NCBI GenBank assembly: GCA_038030265.1
Contig: CM075937.1
Coordinates: 3,534,001 to 3,598,000 of the forward strand
Length of the DNA: 64,000 nucleotides
Origin: Corythucha ciliata
Taxonomy: Eukaryota > Arthropoda > Insecta > Hemiptera > Tingidae
Direction: 5' to 3'
Positions 12,301 through 22,575 of the stretch are shown here, one piece after another (positions within the stretch are counted from its first letter, which is position 1; every line of letters begins with the position of its first letter). Position numbers and translations under genes: made by a program. Below the pieces are notes generated by a model. That model was not told where the DNA came from. It searched no databases and saw nothing but the letters and a program-made list of their open reading frames with translations.

Positions 12301-12757
12301 TTTTTCCCTACGAATTAGCGCTTGTATTTCTCGCGGATTATTTCTCAAGTTTAGCCGATAATTACTCATTAACTCGATTTTAGCCGCAATTCGTGGATTT
12401 GTTCGTATTGGTCCACGAATTACCGTTTTCCCCACCTATTTTAGCTGCGAATGAACGCTTTATCTCAAATACAGGCGGGACCTAAGCGTTCTATCACAAT
12501 TTTAGCCGTCAATTAGCGCTTTGAAAACTGAAAATTAATATGTTATCATCTTTTCGGTCTTCCCACACTGGCTACACACCGGAACTGGAAAGGGTTTGTT
12601 TTTTGAGGCGGGACGCCAAAATAAACAGCCCACGTCCATGCAACTTTCCTGGAGGGTGTTCAAAAATGTCCAGAGCTAAAAGAGAGGGAACAAGGGGAAG
12701 CAAAGGACCAATGAAATAATCTAAAATTTTCGCAGAGAGGTTAAATACAAATATATC
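9330..12757. other. Intergenic region between the THAP/zinc-finger gene and MADD
   Basis: No gene recognised. Both flanking genes are on the minus strand, so this should hold the MADD promoter and 5' UTR (upstream of 9329). ORFs at 9952-10296 and 10485-10977 are low-complexity (Pro/His/Thr or Trp/Gly) and unsupported. A degenerate array occupies about 12060-12530 and a poly-C run lies near 9774. Confidence 0.6.
12060..12530 (+). repeat. Degenerate array A1 of the TTTTAGCC family
   Basis: Units of roughly 30-45 bp vary around the text TTTTTCTCAATTTTAGCCGC followed by GAATTAGCG. Individual copies are heavily mutated but keep the pyrimidine tract, the AATTTTAGCC core and a GAATTA segment. All units run in the plus orientation. 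Confidence 0.8.
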
Positions 12758-12763
12758 TTTATT
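12758..12763 (-). promoter_or_regulatory. Poly(A) signal of the THAP/zinc-finger gene
   Basis: AATAAA on the minus strand about 95 bases after the TGA, in an AT-rich 3' UTR. No other gene lies between. Confidence 0.65.
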
Positions 12764-12858
12764 TACATTATTTTAATAAGTATCTATATATTATCACAAT
12801 GCGGTTCTTTGAGACCCTTTCCTTTTTTTGTACCTAAAGTAGAGATTGCTTCACCTAG

Positions 12859-15800
12859 TCAGCCCGTTTTAGCGTGTTTCGAACCGGCATGTTCATAAAA
12901 CTTAACGAACGAATTAGTTTCAAAATCGCAGGCGGGGCAGAAAAAATTATTCATGTGCACCCAGTAAACGTGTCGAATCATTTGGTCGATTTCGACGAAA
13001 ATCTAGGAAAAAACGAATTATCTTCAAACATGTTTGAAGGTAGGTGGAGAGAGTAGTGGGAGAGCTTACAATTGGGCAAGCGAAACACTTGTATTTCTTA
13101 TCCACTTTTTTTAAGCGGGAAGATTTGTGATGCTGATTAGCGAAATGCGTCAAAAATAGTAAATCGCCTTCGCAGTTGTCCAAGCACGAGGGGCACTTGT
13201 AGACGCGCCCTAAAATGAAAAATATATTATGTAACGTAGGAAAGCAAAAACGCGATATTGAGACATAATAACTCTTACGGTTCGGACTGCAAGATGGCGT
13301 ATTCTCGCAGTGCTCCTTCAGAGCTATTGTTGAGTCGAAATGCTTGCAGCACGTTTTACAGCTGCGTTCTTTGGTTGCTGTTGAGTAAAATATAAATACG
13401 TTGTACTAAAACTGATAGCCTACCACAGTTTATATGAATTCAATAAGAAATATATAACTGTATAAGACACAAAAAAGTTGGCCGGTTTTCCAACAAACAC
13501 CCATATTTTGGAACAGTAGTTACTTACAGATTATTGAATTTTTCACGCGTCAAAGTGTCATTTGTTTTGTTTTTTCGACAGATTTCTAGTTCAAAATTAA
13601 TTAATGGCCGCAAATGAATAGTTTTAGGACTGTGTAATAGACACTTTCGTGATGAATTAGGGGGAAAATGTCGATAATTTGTTTATAAATGACCCGGTTC
13701 GCCAAGGAATGGTCGAGGGACGACGGCGCGAAGCGATGGAAAGGAGAGGGCCTCACTGACTAGAGCGGTGAAGGCGACCAAGTTAGGGTGACTTGACTGA
13801 ATGACGGTGAAGTTGGGCGGGCGGTTTCTCGACCTCGTAAAATTGGATAATCGTGAAAGCCGGCGAGTGCCTTCACGCGCGGCCCACACCGTTTGTTAAC
13901 AAAGTGCCAGCGCAAGGGCAGGGTAACCTGACTTACTCCAGACACTCGAACGATGATGCCGCAAAGGTCTGAAAGGACTGGGAACGGGTTTGCACGTCCT
14001 CACGCGTGACTCTTCTCGGACCCACGGTCGATCCGTGGGGGGGGTCAGAAGAAAGACACCAGTCACGTCTATTTTTGAAATATCAGTACCAGCTGGCCAA
14101 CTATCAACAAACTTTGAGGGTGGTGACTGTGGAAAACCTTCTCTGGGTGTACCCCCTCCCTCATGTCCGGCAGATTCACAGGCTACCATACACGCTCATA
14201 CACGTTTCCTGGCTGACAATGAGACGCGAGCTTCCGCCAGAAAACCAATCATTACCATGCTGGGAAGTCGATTTCAATAGCTAAATTACCTTTATACTGG
14301 ACTGCAGCAGTGGTGTTTGAACTGCGGCAAAAAGCTGATCTAGGTGGCCTAGTTTCCAATTCGTGGCCAAAGGGTATGTTTTCAGGGAGTCAAGATGTGG
14401 GTGAACCGTTGGAGAAAAATTGGTGTTTTGATGTCAATTGCCAGTTTTTGGGGCTAAATGACCAGTTTTATGAATGAAAAGGTTAATGTTTTGGTAAATT
14501 GACAGTTTTCACAATAAATTTCCGTATTTAAGAGCATAAAAAGCAAGATTTGGCCCCCAGAATTGAATTATTCGGCCAACAAAATTTGACAATTCCACCT
14601 AGAAACACACTTCTGCCGTGAACTACCGGATTTATAGCAACAACGTCTTCTTTTTTTTTATAGCAACAACGTCTCCTTTTTTTTCCAAAAACCTGTGAAA
14701 CTGACTCTGTAAACGGACTCTTTGGTCTTGTGAACCGTGCAACTTAGCACAAGAAACCGAATAGCTCCGCCCTAAAACTGACAATTTAGCGGCAAAAATC
14801 TCATTGATGGTAATACAATTCGTAATTTAGCCCCCAAAGAGAAAGAAAAAGCGTGTTTTTCCAAGATCTCAGAGAATTTGGGTATTGGAGGATTTTTTGT
14901 AAATGGAAGTCTGAAACTGACTAATAGACTCTGTAGCGGGGATTCAGCCCCGAAGAATTTAGCAACAAAAATGCATATTTCACATTTTTCCCGAGTTGGA
15001 CTGTTTATCCATTTCCACGAATGAATGGAACATTGGAGGAGCTTGTGGCCCAGAAGGAAGCCATCGTTGAGGGGGAGGGGATAGAAATTACCTATAGGTC
15101 GCGATGGTTGCCCCCCCCCCTCCATTTTAAAATAGTTACAAATAATTTTTAAAAACTTACCCTTCTTAGAGGTAGAAGCAGAGTCTTCAGCTTTCTGGGA
15201 GTCTCGAACAGTTTTGGAACCACTCAGTTTCCTTGCCTCTTTTATTTTCTCTGCTTCTTCAGGAGTGATCGTCTTCGGCGTGGAATACAATACTAGAAAA
15301 TAAATGTGAATGTTATCGCGACGCGAGCATTCAGTGAGGGGGTTATGGTTTAACTAAAGTATCATAATTAATTGCCGGGAAGGATGAATGAAGCAAGAGT
15401 ACATAATTACCATCGGGTTTGCAGCCAGTGTTTCTCTCATGAGCTCTATATCCCCAAATTGTGGTGAACAAAGCGCCGCATTTTTCACACAAGTACAAAA
15501 CGGAAGAATCTACAATATGAGAAACGACACAATAAGATACGATTGAGACGAGTAAAAAATTGTCAAACACTCACCATTTTTATCGTCAGGTACGGGAGAA
15601 AGCTTATGCTTCCCGTTTCGTAGGTCTTTATGACGTGAGACAATTTTGATGGGGTCGCAAAGTGACGCAATTGCTAAAAACATAAAAAAGACGTCAGTAT
15701 TGGCGATTCAGATTATCACTTGCAGCGCTAGCGTCGAGACACAATGGCGGAAAGAGCCCTACTCTTACCACCGGTATAAGGGCTAAATAATGTGTTTTTG

Positions 15801-17187
15801 CAATTTTTGGTGAGTTTTATAACTATCGCCAAACATGAAGGAAAAGGGATTGGAGGTGGCGACCTCAATAGGGAGGAGGCAGGCTTTCAAAGGATTACAT
15901 TTCGGGAACGTAGTGAATTTAGTACCCTAGTCCATTATGTACCTAATGGACAGTTCGTAGTCATTATCTCTTATTTTTGTGAATCATTATAAATTTTAAA
16001 TATTAAATGTATGGTCTCATCAAGGAGTTTCAAAGAAGGTCTCTATTGACGGAATTATCAACCCTAAACTGCCCATCATGATGAAAATCTTGTAATGAAT
16101 TTGTTGGTTTCATGGCAGTTTTGAGAGTTTCTGATGAGAAATAGCCCAATGTATACTTTTTGTGACTAAATTACCTTTTTTTAAACCGGAAATCGGAATT
16201 GCGGTAATAAATTACAAGTTTTAACTCAGTTTCTTGGTCAAATGGTCAGTTTCTGGCGAAAAACTGTGATTTTTTGTGTGGGAAGCCAGTTTAATGGGCT
16301 TAATTCATCAGTTGTCGCAGTTGCAGTTGGCGAGAAGTGATTTTTTCATAGATGAAGGCCCGCTATGTTGCACGGTATGTTTCTGTGGTTACATAGTTTT
16401 CTTGCCTATTTTCGAGTTTTTTGGGGAAAATTACCCTTCATCTCAAGTGTGAAAGCGCCCTTAAAAATCCTAAAACTCATAAAAAGGAACGAAAAATGCG
16501 TTTTCTCATATTCATTGGAATGTCTATCGCTCTTCCTACTTCGGTGGGGCCGCCACCAGAGCGCATTTGGTTAATATGAATCGCCAATAAACGACTACTA
16601 TTCAAGTTTTCTTAATTACGGTCTATTCACACACATCAGTGCCGTGCCCCGTCCGACAAGTAAAATATTATTCTCTTATGGGAATTGAGAGGCTCGTTCA
16701 CACATATTCGGCACGTGTCAGGGACGTGACACTTCAATTTCCATTGAGAATAATATTTTATTTGCAGGACGGGGCACGTCCCGTTCACGGGCACTGATGT
16801 GTGTGCATCGACCTTTAATCGTTACCTTTTCGGCAATCTAGGGACCTTTTCAAGTGAACACAAAGTCCAAGTTGAGAGGTGAAACAACACTTGCAGCCAC
16901 GACACAGGATTCTTAAAGCGGAATGCTCTTCCTCAGCTGAAATTTAAGGGGAGAGGGGGGCTCAAAATAGTACGAGCAGTGGAGATCCAATAACAATAAT
17001 ACTAACGATTCAGTTTACATCCGTCAGGAGATCTCAGGTGTCTTTGGATTGAGCTTAAATTGATAAACTCTTCTTTGCACTTGGGACATTCGGCGAAACC
17101 AGCGCGTTCTGAAGGCACTTAAGATGAATGGTTTGCTAAGGAATGAGAAAATGGAAGGAATGACGCACTTACCTCTGAAAGAAACCA
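12859..17187 (-). CDS. THAP gene exons 12-20: C-terminal zinc-finger exons
   Basis: Residues 1141-1453. Exon 12 is a 15-nt microexon (17187-17173). Exons 13 (CPKCKEEF, HLRSPDGC), 14 (CRGCKCCF, HLKRSLDC), 16 (CEKCGALF, HERNTGC) and 18 (CKTCCKHF, HCENTPSC) each encode one C2HC finger and have phase-1 borders on both sides. Exon 15 has the same size and phases but only one Cys. Exon 17 is a charged linker (TPEEAEKIKEARK). Exon 19 gives CPSCLDN with HFANQHH, then CFAC, whose finger is completed in exon 20 by HVYWVH. Exon 20 ends with CPACDFE, HAGSKH and TGA. Confidence 0.87.
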
Positions 17188-20100
17188 CTGAAACAGAAAA
17201 AAGTAGGAACTAATGGACATTTTTAAGGGTCAATAAATAAAAAAATGTGGCTTACTGTCATCCATAATGGAAATTTTTTCAGTAGAAGGACGCTTCTTCG
17301 TTAGTTTAACAGTTCCGGAACTCTCTCCAGATTGCGAATCGTTTTTATTTTCACGCGATTTGGCACCGTTTACGGTTTTCTTCGGCTTACTGCCATCCAT
17401 TGTGGAAATTTCTTCAATAGAAAGACGTTTCTTCGTTTGTTTAACTTGAGTTCTAGAGGAACTCGCTTCAGATTGCGAACGGTTTTCATTTTCACGCGAC
17501 TTGACACCGTTTACGGTTTTCTTCGGTTCGACTTCACGGCAGTCACTTGAGTCCGACGAAGTTGGTTGTTGAAGTTGACTCGACGTTTGGACGCTATCAA
17601 TGTCGACAGTTACTACTGCCGACGACCGCAGCCCGCAACGGCGGATCACCGCTTCTTGTCGCCTCTCGCGCAACCCTTCCCTTCGTGCCTCTCTTTTCCT
17701 CGTCCAAACTTTCTCCCTCAACTCAGTCGGCTCCGCTCTCCAATCATCCGACAAGTCCGACTCATCAGTCGCCGCCGAGACTCGTCCGTCGTCGTCATCG
17801 GGTTGGTAAGAGCCACCGTCGGTTGATGACGCGTCCGCGCATGGATCGTCCTCCGTTTCTGAGCCTGAAGAGCTGACCTGCAGTTGTTTTTGCAGTCGTT
17901 TCAGCCCTGGAAATAAAAATTGAGTTATAAAAAGCACAACCCTCAAACTTTTGATTCGAGGTTTTGTGTACACTCACTCGCTACCAGATTTTCATCCTCG
18001 GCCCGTGGTTTCAACTTTTTTCGGGTTTGACTAGGCCCAGCTTTCATCACTTTGACGTTCGTGAAATCACTCGCCTCCACTTGGCGCGACGTTACACGTT
18101 TCTTCTCCTGATCAGACGGCTTCCTGATTTCCCCCGAATTGCAGCTCTTGACAGATTTGTTGTTCTTATTCCTACGATCGTCTTGGGAAGAAGAAGCCTC
18201 GTCTCTTGAAATGATCGAATCAATTCCATCGCTGTCGCTTTTTTCCACTTTTTGAGATTCTCTTTTAGATTTTTTTACAGTATTTCTTGCACTTTCTTTG
18301 GTAACAATGATTCTTATATTTTTAATGCTTGAACCAAGCGTTTCGCCGGGGTCGACAGTCTTCCTCTTGTTCCCCGCCCCCTCTTTGGACTCGGACTTGT
18401 CGGCCTTTTGACCGTTTCCCCGATGATTTTCAGACTTTTCTTTAGAATACGTTACGTCTCTGGAGGAGTTTTGAGACCCCTCCTTATTATCGTTTTTCTT
18501 GGACGAGACCCCACAGCATTCTTTCCGAGTCACAACCAACTCTTCTTCCTCTTCACTCGTTTTGGAATTTTTCTCCGTATTTGTTTCAATCACCTTTGCG
18601 ACGCTAATTCTCATTTTTTTCACGCTGGAACTTTCACCAGAGCCGACAGGCTTCCTCTTGTTTCCCGCACTTGCCTCGCGCTCGCATTCCTTCGATTTGT
18701 TCGCCTTTCCACCGGATCCCCGGTGATTTTTTAATTTCTCTGACGTCGCAACCCTGGAGTGGTTTCGAATCTCCTCTCTATTGTCAAGGACCCGACAGCT
18801 TTCTTTATTCGTCACGTTCACGTCTTCCGTAACATCTCTCGTCGACGAATGCGATCGCTGCAATATAGTTGCCAATCTGTCAATTTCAGGCGACTTTGTA
18901 AGCACGATATTAAGAGACTGGAAAAAAACAAATACACAAAATCAAGGGGGTGGGGTTGAATATCAAGCAAATGTAAGTACCTTCCTTGCAGTTCCAACTA
19001 TTGAATGATTCGAACCAGTCGGTTGCAACCTTAAGTGATCCACGTACAACTTACATTTTGACTCCTCGAAATGTCTGCGCAGGTGCTCAAAATCCGTAAA
19101 ACTCGACGTGCAGAATGTGCAAACAAACCCTAAAAAAAAAAAAACACGGTTGATCCAAAAGGCGAGCAGTTGAGAGTACGGTCGGCGACTCACTATGACT
19201 AGTTTGAACGTGTTTTTTCAGTTCCGTCACAGAATGAGACTCGTAGCGTGAGCAGACTGCACAGAGAACGGGAAAATCTTTTTTAGTCAATTTGTAACGC
19301 TTGCAGCCTTTTTTTCTGTGAGCTTCGTATATGCTGCCGTTGTGGACTATGGCCAGACAGTGATGACACAGTTCGTATGACCAGTAACCTAGGGTGAGGG
19401 GGAACGCGGCGTCTTGTCAAAAACGAAATAAAAATAATGACATTTTGGAATACTGACAATTTTCGAATTGTTTCCTGGTTTCCTCTTGCGGTTGGAGTGC
19501 AGGGCCTATCTCTGCGGGTACGATTTCGTTCTGGCAGTTTTGATCTGTAGGCGAGTAAATCACTTCGTCGCTAATAACGAGGTTCGGCTTCGTTTCTTCG
19601 ACTTCGTCAGCCTCTTCTTCCATCGACGTTGACGTCGGCTTACGCCAGGGTGATTCTCGTTTGATCAATGTCTCGAGAAGTAGTGCGCCGTTGGTCTCAT
19701 TTTCCGTCACTACGCGGAATAAATAATTGAAGTAGAAAAAGAAGGGAGAAGGGGGCAACAGGTGATGACCCTATAGGAAAACTCTACTCACGTTTACACG
19801 GCGGGCTTCCATCAGTTTTTAGACAAATCGTGGCTCCTGTCGCACTGGCGACTGGAGGCGTCGCACCACTGATGGGGTGCTTAACATCAGGTATGGGTTC
19901 ACACTCGTCTGTAAAAATAAAAGAAAAAAAACAGGACGGAGTTAACGATTGAAAGAGCGTTTACCCAAACAAATGAAAAACGCACATTCGTTAAGCGGTG
20001 GCGGTGGGTCCGGACTGGCGGGTGGTGCGAGGTTGCGTCGATCCGCGTCACGCTCGTCGAAATACCGCATCACTTTTGGAAGAATTTCAGACGGTTCGAC

Positions 20101-21399
20101 GGCCAGCGCCTGACAGAATGTACCGCAGCACACGGGTATGCGACAGCGAATATCACCCATTTTTTCGACGAAAAACAAGTAGACATTTTTCTTGTCCTCG
20201 CCCTGAGTTTCCGACTTGACTGGTCGAGTCACTCGGTCGACGTTACTGAATAGAAACTTGTCCTGTTCCTCGACGGTCGGTAGATTGTAGTAGAAAGTGA
20301 AGAATGCCGTGATGTCTCGAACGTCCAATTGATCGCACTGGTAGTCGTCGGAGTCGTGTCCACATTCGGGCGCTTGCGGCATGTTTTTTGGAACCCGTTT
20401 GACACTAAACAACATTTCCTTTATTAGTTTCTTCTCTTCTAAGTAATTTGAGCGTTCTGGTTCACTTACTTTATTTTTCCCGGATAAACCGTAATTTTTT
20501 CGAATTCCTTCGTATCTTCGACTTCTTCTTTACATTGCACAATCCCAGCATCCAACATAATGGCTGGCTTATTGTCTACACCACTCAAGCCTGCTGACAA
20601 AATCACAATAAGCCGAGACTTCGAGTAAAAAAATAAAACAGTGACAAGGCGTGCAATTATACAAATTAGATAAGTAGCCTTAGATGCCTACGTTGACAGT
20701 CATACCTCGTTGAGGAGTGTCCTTGGAGTGAAGTTGAATATACTCCGTATTTTCGACGATACATTTCACAGAATTCTCATCGGGTTCATTTTTAAGAACA
20801 GTTGGGACCTCTAATTTGACCGCGTTAGCTACAATGGGCGGTTCAGAACTTGTAACAGACGAAATATTTTCAGACTCGAGATCCGGTTTAACATTCTTAC
20901 GCTTCAGCGTTAAAAAATGTGTTTCCCCTGAGGTCAAAATGTTACTCAAATAAATGTATAATAACGTTGGATTAATGCGTTAAATTTTAATTTACCAGAG
21001 GGATCTACGTAAAAGTTATTGACGATCCGAAGTCGCGGGTAACAACCAGGTTTCAAAGCCCAGTTCGAAACGGTAGGTCCACTAATGGTGAGCAGTTCCT
21101 CAGCAGTATACACGTCGCTCGAAAGCTGAAACAGAAAGAAATATGTAAAAAGCTGCAGAAAAGCTATTAAGCACAAGAAAAAAACGTCATAGTCTCACGT
21201 CGAAATGATCTTCGCAACAGTGAGCCGTAAAGGCCAGTCCTCTGCTAGCCTGAAGCTCGGTCCACGCCTCTAGGTCAACTCCTGCCGATTTGAACCATTT
21301 CCTTCTTTCTTCTACCGGGCTGTAGGGGACTAAGAAAAATGATTTGTACGGCGTCGTGACTATGTCGTTGCTGCACGACTCGACGATGCAACTCGCCAT
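12859..21399 (-). CDS. THAP-domain multi-zinc-finger protein, 20 exons, about 1453 aa, complete
   Basis: Reconstructed from GT-AG exons whose phases all fit: 21399-21199, 21125-20996, 20927-20706, 20593-20470, 20404-19965, 19908-19792, 19709-19458, 19388-19194, 19129-18981, 18917-17978, 17906-17256, 17187-17173, 17108-17007, 16936-16826, 15673-15575, 15509-15411, 15292-15161, 13377-13279, 13209-13070, 13002-12859 (TGA). Lengths sum to 4362 nt with no internal stop. Domain order: THAP (1 to about 97), acidic linker, a Cys-containing domain like the N-terminus of arthropod transposase-like proteins (about 235-340), fingers (about 500-600), a charged Lys/Ser/Glu region (610-1145), fingers (1148-1283 and 1330-1450). 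THAP domains and C2H2 fingers bind DNA, so a nuclear DNA-binding role is inferred; targets are unknown. A polypyrimidine acceptor (CAG at 21408-21406) six bases before the ATG suggests a spliced 5' UTR. I do not recognise a named orthologue. Confidence 0.88.
13387..15160 (-). other. Intron 17 of the THAP gene (1.8 kb) with degenerate repeats
   Basis: It lies between exon 17 (ends 15161) and exon 18 (starts 13377). About 14340-14560 carries units of a second degenerate family (GTCAGTTTT / AATTGCCAGTTTT with AAATGACCAGTTTT). The overlapping ORFs at 13683-14284 and the read-through after exon 17 have no recognisable similarity. Confidence 0.6.
15674..16825 (-). other. Intron 14 of the THAP gene
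   Basis: It starts with donor GTAACG at 16825 and ends TTTTTAG at 15674. It holds an inverted-repeat element (16620-16813) and degenerate units of the CAGTTT family (about 16130-16340). No further exon is needed to keep the frame. Confidence 0.7.
16620..16813. mobile_element. MITE-like inverted-repeat element, about 194 bp
   Basis: The left end GGTCTATTCACACACATCAG and the right end CTGATGTGTGTGCATCGACC are inverted copies with few mismatches. Inner arms also pair (CGTGCCCCGTCC with GGACGGGGCACG; AATATTATTCTC with GAGAATAATATT). It ends 12 bp from the exon 14 donor of the THAP gene. Confidence 0.8.
17256..18917 (-). CDS. THAP gene exons 10-11: long charged region with internal repeats
   Basis: Residues 611-1140, the two largest exons (940 and 651 nt). 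Composition is Lys, Ser, Glu, Asn and Asp-rich and probably disordered, with basic KR clusters that could act as nuclear localisation signals. Exon 10 contains a duplicated block of about 95 residues (marked by NHRGSGGKANKS / NHRGNGQKADKS and GNKRKPV / GNKRKTV). Exon 11 contains a 45-50 residue tandem duplication marked by PKKTVNGVKSREN / PKKTVNGAKSREN. Confidence 0.85.
18981..19908 (-). CDS. THAP gene exons 6-9: acidic linker and first zinc-finger cluster
   Basis: Residues about 372-610. Exons 6 and 7 are Pro/Thr- and Glu-rich linkers. Exon 8 has CHHCLAIV followed by H and C in HRKKGC (C2HC), then CAVCSRY with ELKKHVQTSH (C2H2). Exon 9 has CTFCTSSF with LRRHFEESKC (C2HC). The last ligand of several fingers is Cys instead of the usual His, with a spacing near C-x2-C-x12-H-x6-C. 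All joins keep phase 1 except the end of exon 9 (phase 0). Confidence 0.85.
19965..20593 (-). CDS. THAP gene exons 4-5: transposase-associated Cys-containing domain
   Basis: Residues about 185-372. Exon 4 begins at a CAGCAG site that allows two acceptors three bases apart. Exon 5 (440 nt) carries ECGHDSDDYQCDQLDV, an FFTFYYNLPTVEEQDKFLF helix, a basic turn, NVYLFFVEKMGDIRCRIPV and CCGTFCQALAV. This pattern resembles, from memory, the N-terminal module of many uncharacterised arthropod transposase-like proteins (R-x-IF-x-FW, Q-x5-V, then Y-x-L and VC-x3-F). No DDE or RNase-H-like core follows, so only the front domain is kept. It ends in a Pro-rich stretch. Confidence 0.75.
20706..21399 (-). 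CDS. THAP gene exons 1-3: THAP zinc-binding domain and linker
   Basis: Exon 1 (67 codons) starts MASCIVESCSN and contains the THAP ligands C4, C9, C62 and H65 (C-x4-C, then C-x2-H in HCCEDHF), with the conserved RRKW tryptophan at residue 35. Exon 2 completes the fold with LKPGCYPRL, in the place of the AVPTIF box near residue 95. The join is phase 0 with donor GTGAGA and acceptor TTTCAG. Exon 3 is an acidic, Ser/Val-rich linker including KRKNVKPDLES. THAP domains recognise short DNA sites and derive from P-element-type transposases. Confidence 0.9.
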
Positions 21400-21684
21400 C
21401 GTCCTCTGGAAAAAAAAAAAAAATCGATGCCTGAAAAATGGGTGTGTAAATTAAGAAAACAGAGCCGCCTAACGCCAGAAGTGGTGCCACGTTAAGCAAC
21501 AGGCTGCAAATATTGCGAATTCACATACAGATTCTTCCACTTCAAGGGGACCATTCAATAATCAAATCTCACCCGATTGGCTCTATCAAAAAATCAACCT
21601 TTATAAAAGCAATTTCATGGTTTAGGTTTTTTCAAAAACCAAATTTTGCGGATTTGGCCCGGGTCAGAAACACATTTTGTGAAG

Positions 21685-22575
21685 AAAGCTAAGGAGTTCC
21701 GCAGGGAACAGTTCTTGGACCCTTTTTGTTTTTATTATTCATTAATGATTTAATTATTTAATTCAATTGTACTTTAAATATTTAATTCAAGTGTATTGTC
21801 GATCAATGAAAATATAATCGAGGCACGAGACGCAGTTCAAAATGCTTTGAAAGTAATCCAGCAGTACATGTGAAAATGGAAGATCACCCTCAACCACAAC
21901 AAATGTGTAGCGAAAATATTCACTCTTCGCTTTCCAAATAATCCTACGGAACTCCAATTAGGCAACACCAACCTCAAATGGAACGACAATAAAGCTTCGG
22001 TGTGATACCTGGGCCTCCATCTTGACAGACGGCTAACGAGGGAAAAACACGTTAACAAAAAAGTGGGAGAAGGCTATGCAACGCAGCGGCAACTGTACTC
22101 CATACTAAACAGAAAAAGCAGATTGAAACCAGAATTCTGTGTACTCGTGTACAAATCTATAATCCGACCATTGATGCTATATGGGAGCGAAGTGTGGGGA
22201 GCTGCTGCAAAGTCTAAATTGTACAAGCTACAGGTCATCCAAAATAAAATACTAAGGACGGCGGCAGATGCCTCCTGGTTCGTAAGAAACTCTCAGCTCC
22301 ACAGGGAACCTGCCCACGATCAGAGAACACAATTCGTCTCGAAATTCAAAAAATTCCGCGCAAACCTGCCGACCGTGGAACGAGCGGTCTATTATTCACT
22401 GGGCCAACGGATTTCAAGAAGGCCATGACCCCGTTTACTCCAAGACCAACTACTCATGTGATAATTCCTGTGATTTAACAAACCCTGCGATATAGTTATT
22501 TCATACAAATTGATGTCCATTGTACTTGTAAAATCTTTCAAGCAACCAACAACAACAACAACAAAAAACAAAAAA
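21685..22575 (+). pseudogene. Jockey-like LINE reverse-transcriptase 3' fragment
   Basis: A broken non-LTR retrotransposon tail. At 21692 one frame reads GVPQGTVLGPFLFLLFINDL, the conserved reverse-transcriptase block, after which the YADD region is missing. Later text reads YLGLHLDRRLTREKHV, then the connection region (LVYKSIIRPLMLYGSEVWG, KLQVIQNKILR). Frames change and stops interrupt, so it is dead. It ends in a CAA-rich then A-rich tail at 22545-22575, as expected for the 3' end of a LINE. It lies 290 bp upstream of the THAP start codon. Confidence 0.85.

Noticed and set aside
14772..15290. 172-codon minus-strand ORF
   Set aside because: Only its first part (15292-15161) is exon 17; the rest is read-through into the intron past a GGTAAGT donor.
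17547..17876. Plus-strand ORFs of 70-109 codons
   Set aside because: Antisense shadows of THAP-gene exon 11, whose repetitive Ser/Arg/Asp codons open the other frames.
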